This document shows positions 19,401 through 27,064 of a stretch of 64,000 bases of DNA, one piece after another. Below the pieces are notes generated by a model. That model was given only the letters and a program-made list of their open reading frames with translations, was not told where the DNA came from and did no database searches. Source of the DNA: Gimesia chilikensis. GTDB lineage: Bacteria; Planctomycetota; Planctomycetia; Planctomycetales; Planctomycetaceae. The position numbers and the translations under genes were made by a program. The stretch covers positions 1 through 64,000 of the forward strand of contig NZ_VTSR01000008.1 in assembly GCF_008329715.1 (NCBI RefSeq), read 5' to 3'. The stretch's first letter is position 1. Every line of letters begins with the position of its first letter.

Positions 19401-20046
19401 GAACCTGCTGGCCTCGGTCGCCGGCTTCTCAACACTGCTGATCGCGCACATGCTCGCCGGTGATGGTGATACCATGGCCGTCCTGCAGGCTGTACTGGAT
19501 ACACAGTTCTGGCTCGCCACTCACGTGGTCTGCATCACCCTCGGTTATGCTGCGACTTTTGTGGCTGGTCTCCTGGGACTGTTCTATATCCTCTGGGGCA
19601 CCTTAACGCCCCGCATGACAGCCGATGCAGGCAAAGAAATCATTCGCATGCTGTATGGCGTACTCTGCTTCGCCATCATCCTCAGCTTCTTCGGCACCGT
19701 ACTCGGCGGTCTCTGGGCCGACGATTCCTGGGGCCGTTTCTGGGGCTGGGATCCGAAGGAAAACGGCGCACTGATTATCGTGCTCTGGAATGCCCTCGTC
19801 CTGCACGCCCGCTGGGGTGGTATGGTTAAAGATCGGGGAATGGCCATCCTTTCGATCGGCGGGAACATCGTTACCAGCTGGTCCTGGTTCGGCGTTAACG
19901 AACTGGGTGTGGGTCTGCACTCCTACGGATTCACCGAAGGCGTACTGCTGGCACTCGGCCTGTTCATGCTCTCGCAGCTGGCCGTCATCGGCATCGGTCT
20001 GATTCCGCAGCGAAAGTGGTGGAGTTTCAAACAACGCCAGGCATAA
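16432..20046 (+). CDS. ccsBA: Fused ResB-CcsA cytochrome c maturation protein (System II)
   Basis: This 1204-residue membrane protein combines ResB/CcsB (about 25-575, with N-terminal membrane segments, a large outside domain and a segment near 540) and CcsA (about 900-1200). CcsA carries the haem-handling WWD motif WGRFWGWDPKENGA near residue 1101 and flanking histidines in THVVCITLGY and VGLHSYGF. Together they export haem and attach it to CxxCH apocytochromes. A soluble insert of about 270 residues with its own membrane anchor (YLIPITIFIIFGGYL, near 605) lies between the halves, so the protein is much longer than epsilonproteobacterial CcsBA. A CxxCH client is encoded at 52585-57810. Confidence 0.92.
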   Translation: MSTNTLPETSHETASPESGSGSANFNKHFLNFLTPLASLKITVALFAMAIFIILAGTLAQVEKDIWVVIDEYFRTAIARIDFKIFFPPSFFPGIKPDSIPGFFYFPGGWLIGFMMGVNLLAAHLIRFKVQGKGKERTIGWSIIGVGLLLTWLVIAGGSNKDGFQEYSVMSWQVLWWLFEAGLALSAIGGLALFFMLPKHRKVERGLAIGGAIMLGFLTAWFISKGDAARFSDSSMRILWQLIKATFVGVVLLAGCIPLFKKRAGVVLLHAGVGLMMLSELIVGTMAVETQMTVSEGQTTNFVQDIREIELAIIDKTDPQKDRVTVIPKSILLKNREGVVSDPALPFDYELIHYYQNSSLRKISSLTAEEKKAADNPATTGVGKEWIALPVRNTAGTDMGGGVDIPAAYIKIIDKKTKESLGVYLVSLDLSLRDFGEQVVVDGTPYELFLRFKRYYKDYTVKLIDVRKDDYAGTSTVQNYSSDIRLVDNERNVDRDVHIWMNNPLRYSGETFYQSGYHQDPRTGEETTTLSVVTNMGWMIPYVSCMIVVVGMFYHFMITLLRYLGRREKQRTEPQAIEEFAGDKSGEMTPAQLRKRRNEKLQKYLIPITIFIIFGGYLMGKAVVRKPDSNQMNLYKFGELPVLYQGRAKPIDTLARNSLRIVSGKQTFKDSDGKTQPAIKWFLDTIANPEASFKHRVFRIENPELLTVLGLKRREGFRYSFEDFIEKLPELTRQAELARKAGKGQASLFQSRVLELEKKIGIVDLLMQAFNPPQIRPENARQDVMEAFRRQEMLAQRNPPLAIPPKLLEDKEDQKPETAIDDQWQTYSASWLRDLLSLSVNNEKENEATQAWTAILVAYSRDNVTDFNKEVRDYQSWLNRNRADLPHTSLNKIDFEAFYNHFEPCYYAAVLYLFAFVLVCLSFLFLQRPLGSAAFWLIVLTFVVHTFALIARIYISGRPPVTNLYSSAVFIGWGAVLAGIVIERINHLGIGNLLASVAGFSTLLIAHMLAGDGDTMAVLQAVLDTQFWLATHVVCITLGYAATFVAGLLGLFYILWGTLTPRMTADAGKEIIRMLYGVLCFAIILSFFGTVLGGLWADDSWGRFWGWDPKENGALIIVLWNALVLHARWGGMVKDRGMAILSIGGNIVTSWSWFGVNELGVGLHSYGFTEGVLLALGLFMLSQLAVIGIGLIPQRKWWSFKQRQA

Positions 20047-20423
20047 GTCACAGCGGATTTCCGTCGCTCTACATGACGGAAATCCGCCCGTCTGACGGTC
20101 CACTTCAACAGAACCTGAGGCCAATCCCTGTAGTCCCGCTGCAGTTGTTTCCCCCTGAAAAACAGACCTTTCCCACTGGTTTTCACGGAAAAACCTCCTC
20201 ACGCACACAGGCCTATCCCTCATTCCTTTTTGAATGAAGGATAACACTCGCACAGTATCCCTTTGTCTCTTATCCCTATCTTGACTGACGCGAATTTCGC
20301 CCGTCCGATGCTGTGGTAGATCCCTCCTTAATATCATAACTTTGCAGCGCACTACAAACGCGCGACGACAATCAGGCATGAAGACTCGAAGCTGTGAAGG
20401 GATTCCGTTTCAGAAAAGTCGAC
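20047..20423. other. Intergenic region between ccsBA and the first barrel-helix gene
   Basis: These 377 bases hold a strong hairpin at 20053-20087 and a weaker one (TCATTC/GAATGA, about 20221-20238). No gene is seen, and no promoter with good spacing was found. Confidence 0.5.
20053..20087. terminator. Perfect 13-bp hairpin after ccsBA, probable terminator
   Basis: GCGGATTTCCGTC and GACGGAAATCCGC pair perfectly around a nine-base loop, seven bases after the stop codon. No T run follows, so termination by hairpin alone or an mRNA-stabilising role are both possible. Confidence 0.55.
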
Positions 20424-23400
20424 ATGCTCCGCCACTACCTTGCCATCACCGTTCTGCTGGTTGCCAGTCCCCCCCTGGCATCCGCTGCCTTCGATCCGTA
20501 TCACCTCGGCTACGAAGAGACTCCGGGCCGCGTCAGCTATGATGCCACTGACGAAAGCTACAACGCCGACGTCGCAGAACTGTTCGGCAAGCACGCCTGG
20601 TTTGGTCGCTTTCATCCCCACTTCGGCTACCGGCATGAGCTGGGTGATACCATCGGCCGTACCGGGGGACTCTCCTCGTTCGATCTGTTCTTTCCCGTGC
20701 TGGAAGACTGCAACAGTGAGTGGCTGATTTTCGTCGACGCGCAACTGCTGCTCGACGATCAGAACAATAACCTCGGCTCGAATCTCGGCGTCGGTGCCCG
20801 TCGCTACCTGCCCGGCTGGAATCAGACCCTCGGTGCTTACGTTTATCACGACACACGCGATACCGGCCTGGCTTCGTTCCAGCAGGTTTCCGGCGGTTTT
20901 GAAATCCTGGACGACCTGTTTGAAACGCGAGTCAACTGGTATGTCCCCACCGGCCAGACGCAGTCACAGTGGGGCGAAGAACTGGTTCCCGGAAGTACCT
21001 TCCGTTTCGTCAATCATCAACTCTACACCGGAGCGATCACCCGGTACTATCAGAATGCCCTACTGGGGGCCGACCTGGAGACCGGCGTGCGCGTCTTCAC
21101 AGGCTACAAGACGGACCTGCGTGCCTTTGGAGGCTGCTACTTCTTTCAGGCACAGAACAGCGATGCGGCCTGGGGCTGGAAATCACGCGTTGAAACCCGC
21201 ATCTCGGACCTCGTGGCTCTCAACCTGAGTGTGCAGCACGATGACATTTTCCAGACCACGGTCAACTTCGCCGTCTCCGTCCAGTGGCCCAGCCTGAGTG
21301 GTCTGAGAGACGGACCCGCCGCCGGTCTGGTCGCCCGCGATCGACTCGGGGAAACCCCCGAACGTCTCCGCAGCATTGTCGTGCAGAACCGGAGTGTGGA
21401 AGATCCTAACGGAACTCCGGTCATCAATCCTGCTACCGGGAATCCCTACTACTTCACGCACGTCGCTACCGGCGGCAACAGTGATGGCTCCTACGAAGAT
21501 CCTTACGCAACACTCGCCAAAGCCTTCGCCGATCCACGGACACAACAGGGCGATCTGATCGTCTACGACCATCGCGATGCCTCCGAAGCGGGCGACTTTG
21601 TGCTCGCTCAGAATACACGCGTCCTTTCGACCGGACCTGCGCAGTACATCAACACCCAGTTCGGACAGCTGCAGATTCCCGACTCGGGCTCGGGGCTGAT
21701 TCCCCAGATCACCGGCAGCTTCACCATGCATCACAATACCGAAGTCACCGGCTTTAATCTGATCAACGGCAGTGGCCCTGCCATCACCGCCAATGGCGTG
21801 GGCAATGTGCTGATCTCCCAGAACACAATCAACAGTTCCTACGCAGGCAGTGCCGTTTATCTGAACGGCCTGACGGGCCCCGTCACCTTTAATCAAAGCC
21901 CCATCACTGCAACCAGCGGGACAGCGATCTCCATCCACAACAGCAGTGCCGATGTCACCTTCACCGACAGTATAATCACAGGTACCGGCGCCAACGCCAT
22001 TGATATTCTGAACTCCAGCGGCACCATTCAGCTCGGTTCGATCACCGCAACCGGCGGAACGACTGCGGTGAATATCGACAACAGCTCGGCGCGCATCACT
22101 ATTGACGAACTCAACAGTACCAATGCCTCGAACAGCGCCCTGGCCGTCAATCAGCTGACCGGCAGCCTGGAAGTCAAACAGGGTACGATTACCAACAGCG
22201 GCGTCGCCGGGGTGCAGCTGACCGACTCCACCGAGATCACGCTCCGCGACCTAACCATCAACACGCCTGCGTCCAATGCGACGGGTACTTCGATTACTGC
22301 AACAGGAACCAGCAACCTGCTGGTGGCCAGCAGCGCAATCAATCATGCAGGTGCAGGCACCGCCGTCAGTCTGACCAATTCCAGTGGCACCGTCACCTTC
22401 GATCAAACGCCCATCACCAAGGACGACGGTCTCGCCGTTTCGATTTCCGACGGTAATGCGAACATCACATTCACCGGCAGTGACATCACCAACACCGACG
22501 GAGAAGGAATCGACATCCAGAATGCAGGCGGTTCCATTCAACTGGGAACGATCACGACCACGAACGGAGCTGTTTCAGCAAACATCAACGGCGGTGATGC
22601 TGACATCACCATCGCAGAACTCAACAGCGATAACGCCTCTACCAGCCCACTGGTCATCAACAATCAGACCGGCAGCTTCACCCTCAACGGAGGAACTTTC
22701 ACCAGCATCGGAACTGCAGGCGCACAGATCACCGACTCTTCCAATGTCACCATCCAGGGTGTGACGATGCAGACCCCGACCACTTACGGGATCTATGCCC
22801 AGAACGTGAACGGCCTGAATCTCAACGGCAATACGATTATCGACGTCAGCCTGGATGGGATCTATGTGCAGAATCTCACCGGCACCAGCAGCATCAGCGG
22901 TAACACCATTCGCAGCCTGCTCAGTGCCTTCGACAACGCGATTGAAGTTTCAACTTCCGGTGATGCGAGCCTCGATATCGACAACAACATTATCTCCAGC
23001 ATACTCACGATCGGCAGCAACGGGATTGATGTCACCACAGACGCAGGCAATTCCACGATTAACATTCGCGGTAACCAGATCTCCAGCGTTGCGAACGGAT
23101 TCGGCGATGCGATTCATTTCACCGGTAATTCCACCGGTACCACAAACCTGACCATCAGCGGCAACACGGTCGAAAATACGCTGGGAATCTTCGGGGATGC
23201 CATCGACGTCCGCTACAACGCCGGCTCCGCCACGACCAGTATCGTCTCCAACACCATCGATTCCGACGACCTGCTCAACCTGATGAATGGCGGCATCTAT
23301 CTGAATCTGAATACCACCGGAGCCACCGAAACCTTCATCGATCAGAACATCGTCTCCGATGACGCCATTGCCGGCCTGCTGAATGACGGGATCTTTGTCG

Positions 23401-23786
23401 ACATCGACCGGGGCACCAACGATACCATCGTGCATGTCACGAATAATGAGCTCGGCGGTTCCACCGACATTCTGGATGACGGAATTCAGATCCGCATGGG
23501 CAACAGCGGCGTCAGCAATGTGGCCCATGTGCAGGTCAACGACAACCAGATTTACGGCCTGCTCAACTTCGGGCTCAATGTCAGCGTCGCGAATGCGAAC
23601 ACCATCAGCATGCAGGTCGATGGAAATGACACCAGCCTGCTGACCACGCTCAACTTCCTCAGCGGCCTGGGAGCTACCACAAAGATTGAAGACATCAGCA
23701 ATCTCTCCGCCAACAACAGCAACGCAATCGTGCTCCTGTTGGGGCTCGGATCCTACCAGAACACCACCGACTGGCTCCTGCCTTAA
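20424..23786 (+). CDS. Inverse-autotransporter-like barrel with beta-helix passenger, paralogue 1
   Basis: This 1120-residue protein starts with a signal peptide (about 1-22). Residues about 43-316 resemble an intimin/invasin-type beta-barrel: repeated amphipathic strands such as GVGARRYLPGW, LGAYVYHDTRD, NWYVPTG and WGWKSRVETR. A junction with TGGNSDGSYEDPYATL (near 348) leads to a right-handed beta-helix of N/T/S/I-rich repeats to about 1090 and a conserved NLSANN end. The barrel would sit in the outer membrane with the helix on the surface; no LysM domain is seen. A 510-bp passenger module occurs twice (21843-22352, 22353-22862). A GTG at 20394 is an alternative start. Confidence 0.82.
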   Translation: MLRHYLAITVLLVASPPLASAAFDPYHLGYEETPGRVSYDATDESYNADVAELFGKHAWFGRFHPHFGYRHELGDTIGRTGGLSSFDLFFPVLEDCNSEWLIFVDAQLLLDDQNNNLGSNLGVGARRYLPGWNQTLGAYVYHDTRDTGLASFQQVSGGFEILDDLFETRVNWYVPTGQTQSQWGEELVPGSTFRFVNHQLYTGAITRYYQNALLGADLETGVRVFTGYKTDLRAFGGCYFFQAQNSDAAWGWKSRVETRISDLVALNLSVQHDDIFQTTVNFAVSVQWPSLSGLRDGPAAGLVARDRLGETPERLRSIVVQNRSVEDPNGTPVINPATGNPYYFTHVATGGNSDGSYEDPYATLAKAFADPRTQQGDLIVYDHRDASEAGDFVLAQNTRVLSTGPAQYINTQFGQLQIPDSGSGLIPQITGSFTMHHNTEVTGFNLINGSGPAITANGVGNVLISQNTINSSYAGSAVYLNGLTGPVTFNQSPITATSGTAISIHNSSADVTFTDSIITGTGANAIDILNSSGTIQLGSITATGGTTAVNIDNSSARITIDELNSTNASNSALAVNQLTGSLEVKQGTITNSGVAGVQLTDSTEITLRDLTINTPASNATGTSITATGTSNLLVASSAINHAGAGTAVSLTNSSGTVTFDQTPITKDDGLAVSISDGNANITFTGSDITNTDGEGIDIQNAGGSIQLGTITTTNGAVSANINGGDADITIAELNSDNASTSPLVINNQTGSFTLNGGTFTSIGTAGAQITDSSNVTIQGVTMQTPTTYGIYAQNVNGLNLNGNTIIDVSLDGIYVQNLTGTSSISGNTIRSLLSAFDNAIEVSTSGDASLDIDNNIISSILTIGSNGIDVTTDAGNSTINIRGNQISSVANGFGDAIHFTGNSTGTTNLTISGNTVENTLGIFGDAIDVRYNAGSATTSIVSNTIDSDDLLNLMNGGIYLNLNTTGATETFIDQNIVSDDAIAGLLNDGIFVDIDRGTNDTIVHVTNNELGGSTDILDDGIQIRMGNSGVSNVAHVQVNDNQIYGLLNFGLNVSVANANTISMQVDGNDTSLLTTLNFLSGLGATTKIEDISNLSANNSNAIVLLLGLGSYQNTTDWLLP
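21843..22862 (+). repeat. Tandem duplication of a 170-residue passenger module
   Basis: Two in-frame units of 510 bp follow each other. Shared protein landmarks include AGSAVYL/AGTAVSL, VTFNQSPIT/VTFDQTPIT, SIQLGTITTT-type turns, ITIDELNST/ITIAELNSD and the VTIQGVTMQTP-type closing coil. One copy of the same module is present in paralogue 2 and none in paralogue 3. Confidence 0.7.
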
Positions 23787-24000
23787 TCCAGACACTCGCT
23801 GCATACTGCACAGCCTCCCACCGATTTTATAGTCGGCATACAAACGCGCTAACCGTCATCTTTTACCAGATTTGACTGAGCCGATCTGTACAACACACAG
23901 TGTCCACTTCTGATAGTCTGCAGGATTTTACCGTTCAGATTAAAAGTAGTGACAGACGAATATTCCAGATAACCACCGTACTCTCTCTGGAATGGAATCC

Positions 24001-26814
24001 ATGAAACGACTGTGCTTCGCCCTGCTGTTGACCCTGTGTGCCACCGCCAGCCCACTCTCTGCAGATACCTTCGATCCCGAACCGGTAGACCCCGGCTTCG
24101 AAGGAGGCCAGGTCAGTGGCGATGTCAGCGAACTGTTCGGCGACTCTGCCTGGTTCGGCCGCTATCGCCCGCATGTCGGTTACCGTTACCAGGCCGGAGA
24201 CACCATCGGTCGTATCGGCGGACTTTCCTCCTTTGATGCTTTCTTCCCCGTGTTGGAAGGTGATGACAGTGACTGGCTGATGTTCATCGACGCCCGCCTG
24301 CTCCTGGGTGACGACAATCACAACCTCGGCTCCAATGTGGGTCTCGGGGCCCGTCAGTATCTCCCCGAATATCAACGGACCATCGGGGGCTATATCTACC
24401 ATGACACCCGCGATGCCGGCTATGCCAACTTCGATCAGGTTTCCGGCGGTATTGAAACCCTCGGCGATATCTGGGACGCCCGCCTCAACTGGTACGTCCC
24501 CACCGGCACCACCCGCAAGCAATACGCCACTACACACGTCAACAATGGTGGGAGCTACCAGTTCATCGGCCACTACCTGTATGGCGGCACATTCACCCGT
24601 TACTACCAGGCCGCGATGAAAGGCCTCGACATGGAAGCGGGTGCCAAATTCTACACCAATGACTACATGGACCTCCGCGCCTACGCGGGCTGGTACCACT
24701 TCCAGGCTTCCGGAAGCCCTCAGGCCTGGGGCTGGAAATCACGCGTGGAAAGCCGCATTTCGGACATGGTCGCGTTGAACCTCAGCGTACAGAATGACCG
24801 CGTCTTCGATACCACAGTCAACTTTTCCGTCGGCATTCAGTGGCCCAGCATCACCGGCCTCCGTAACGGACCCCGCTCCGATCTCAAAGCCTGGGATCGT
24901 CTCGGTGAAAGCCCCGAACGGCTTCGCGCCATCGTCGTCGACAACCAGGAAGTCCAGGATCCTAACGGAGGCCTGATTATCAATCCATCCACAGGGAATC
25001 CGTACTACTTCATGCACGTCGCCACCGGCGGCAACAGTGACGGTTCCTACGAAGATCCCTACGCGACCCTCGCCGCAGCCTTCGCTGATCCACGGACGCA
25101 AGCGGGCGACCTGATCGTCTACGATCACCGCAATGGTTCGGAAACTGGTAACTTCGTCCTGGCTGACAATACACAGGTCCTCTCCGAAGGCCCCGCACAG
25201 TTTATCAACTCCCAGTTCGGATCGATCCAGCTGCCCGACTCGGGTACCGGCATCAACCCGGACATCACCGGCAGCTTCACGATGAGTAATAACAGTGTCC
25301 TCTCCGGTTTCGATATTACGACCGCCTCTGGAGATTCAATCATTGCCAGCAGCGTCGGAAACATTCGGATTGCCAACAGCACAATCACAAATACATCGAC
25401 AGGTGCGGGCATTAACCTGAATCAGGTGACAGGCACCATCACTGTAGACAACACTCCGATCTTGAAAACCAATGGACAGGGACTGCGAATTCTCGGCGGT
25501 GACGCGGATATCACTTTCACAAACAGCACGATTACAACAAACAATGGTTCAGTCTCTGTCGACATTCAGCAAAATGCAGGCTCGGTTCAGCTTGGCCAGT
25601 TGAATATCACAGATTCCAATTATGATGTTTTCATTGCCAGCGGCACAGCGGACGTCACAATCGAAGAATTGAACAGTACTAATTCTGTGAACGGACCTCT
25701 CGAAGTCAGTAACCATAACGGCTCCGTAACATTGAATGGTGGTACGTTTAACGGCGGCAGCACGGGAGTCGACATCTTCGCCTCACAGAATGTGACGATC
25801 CAAAATGTGACCATGAATGCCCCGACCGGTAGCGGAATCCGAGCCAATGGAATTACGAATTTCAATTTCTCAAACAATACGATCAATAACGCCAGTCAAG
25901 ATGCGATTACGGTCAGCAATGCCTCCGGGACAGGCACCATCAGCGACAACAAAATCCACAGTATTGTCACCGCCTTTGACAATGCCATTGAAGTCACCAC
26001 CAATGGGGACACCACCCTCAACATCGACGACAACATCATCACCAGTCTGCTCACCATCGGCAATAATGGCATTGATGTCACCACCAACGCAGGTAACGCT
26101 ACGGTCAACATCCGTAACAACCAGATCACCAGTATCGCCAATGGTTTCGGGGATGCCATCTCCTACACAGGCAACACCACCGGCGTCATGAATACCACAA
26201 TCTCCAACAACAAGATTTTCAACACCCTGGGTGGATTCGGCGATGCCATCGACGTCCGTATCAATAACGGCTCTGCGACGACCACCATCAGCCAAAACAC
26301 GATCGACTCCGACGACCTGGTCAATATCTTCGGCAGTGGCGTCTATCTCAACCTGGACACCACAGGCAGCACTACCTCGTACATCACGCAGAATACCATC
26401 TCTGACGATACCAACGCTGCCCTGTTCAACGACGGTATCGCCCTGGACATTGACCGCGGTACCAACCACGATGTCTTTATTAACAACAACGACATTGCCC
26501 AGTCCGGGGGAATCTTCGACGATGGAATTGAAATCCTGATGGCCAACGGAATCGGTGCCTCCGCCAATGTCCAGATTCACGAAAATACTCTCAACGGCAG
26601 CGCCGGGATTGGCGGACGCGGACTCGATGTCGCCGTCTTCTCACCGGATCAGATCTTCCTGGATGTCATGGATAACACGACCGACACCGCACTCGACTTC
26701 TTCGCCGGTCTGGGGGGAACCATCAACATCACCGATCTGCCGAATCTGTCTGCCAACAACAACGGTGCTGCAGTCAACCTGCTCGGACCGGGAACCATCC
26801 AGAACGCCCCCTAA
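24001..26814 (+). CDS. Inverse-autotransporter-like barrel with beta-helix passenger, paralogue 2
   Basis: This 937-residue paralogue lies 214 bases after paralogue 1 on the same strand. It has a signal peptide (MKRLCFALLLTLCATAS), a barrel at about 41-310, the TGGNSDGSYEDPY junction near 341 and a beta-helix to about 915, ending in LPNLSANNN. It carries one copy of the 170-residue passenger module. Over the barrel its DNA is very close to paralogue 3 (for example around 24780-24860 and 27830-27905), which suggests recent duplication or gene conversion. An ATG three codons upstream (23992) is the alternative start. Adhesion or surface-coat function is inferred from the fold only. Confidence 0.82.
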   Translation: MKRLCFALLLTLCATASPLSADTFDPEPVDPGFEGGQVSGDVSELFGDSAWFGRYRPHVGYRYQAGDTIGRIGGLSSFDAFFPVLEGDDSDWLMFIDARLLLGDDNHNLGSNVGLGARQYLPEYQRTIGGYIYHDTRDAGYANFDQVSGGIETLGDIWDARLNWYVPTGTTRKQYATTHVNNGGSYQFIGHYLYGGTFTRYYQAAMKGLDMEAGAKFYTNDYMDLRAYAGWYHFQASGSPQAWGWKSRVESRISDMVALNLSVQNDRVFDTTVNFSVGIQWPSITGLRNGPRSDLKAWDRLGESPERLRAIVVDNQEVQDPNGGLIINPSTGNPYYFMHVATGGNSDGSYEDPYATLAAAFADPRTQAGDLIVYDHRNGSETGNFVLADNTQVLSEGPAQFINSQFGSIQLPDSGTGINPDITGSFTMSNNSVLSGFDITTASGDSIIASSVGNIRIANSTITNTSTGAGINLNQVTGTITVDNTPILKTNGQGLRILGGDADITFTNSTITTNNGSVSVDIQQNAGSVQLGQLNITDSNYDVFIASGTADVTIEELNSTNSVNGPLEVSNHNGSVTLNGGTFNGGSTGVDIFASQNVTIQNVTMNAPTGSGIRANGITNFNFSNNTINNASQDAITVSNASGTGTISDNKIHSIVTAFDNAIEVTTNGDTTLNIDDNIITSLLTIGNNGIDVTTNAGNATVNIRNNQITSIANGFGDAISYTGNTTGVMNTTISNNKIFNTLGGFGDAIDVRINNGSATTTISQNTIDSDDLVNIFGSGVYLNLDTTGSTTSYITQNTISDDTNAALFNDGIALDIDRGTNHDVFINNNDIAQSGGIFDDGIEILMANGIGASANVQIHENTLNGSAGIGGRGLDVAVFSPDQIFLDVMDNTTDTALDFFAGLGGTINITDLPNLSANNNGAAVNLLGPGTIQNAP

Positions 26815-27002
26815 GCTTCGGCAATTTCTGCTGAAACTCAGGCTGAATCCAACACTGATTCCCTGCTGAAAGGCATTCACAATTGCACCAGCACTGATGC
26901 GTCACAACGCTCAGTCACAGCCCATTACCCCCAACTTAACCAACCGGAACAACTGTCAGAAAGCGTATACGTTTGACGCATCCTGATTGAAGCCCCTGTA
27001 GC

Positions 27003-27045
27003 CTCTCGTCGAAAAAAACTTCAATGGTTTTGATTTAGACGAGAG
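27003..27045. promoter_or_regulatory. Inverted repeat upstream of paralogue 3
   Basis: CTCTCGTC and GACGAGAG form a perfect 8-bp inverted repeat with a 27-base AT-rich spacer, ending 19 bases before the ATG of the third barrel-helix gene. It could be an operator or a leader hairpin that partly covers the ribosome-binding site; there is no direct proof. Confidence 0.4.
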
Positions 27046-27064
27046 CATCTACGGGATAGATTCC

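Noticed and set aside
21843-22862. CRISPR-like regular repeats in the barrel-helix genes
   Set aside because: The repeats are long, in-frame and protein-coding; no short direct repeats with unique spacers were seen anywhere in the window.
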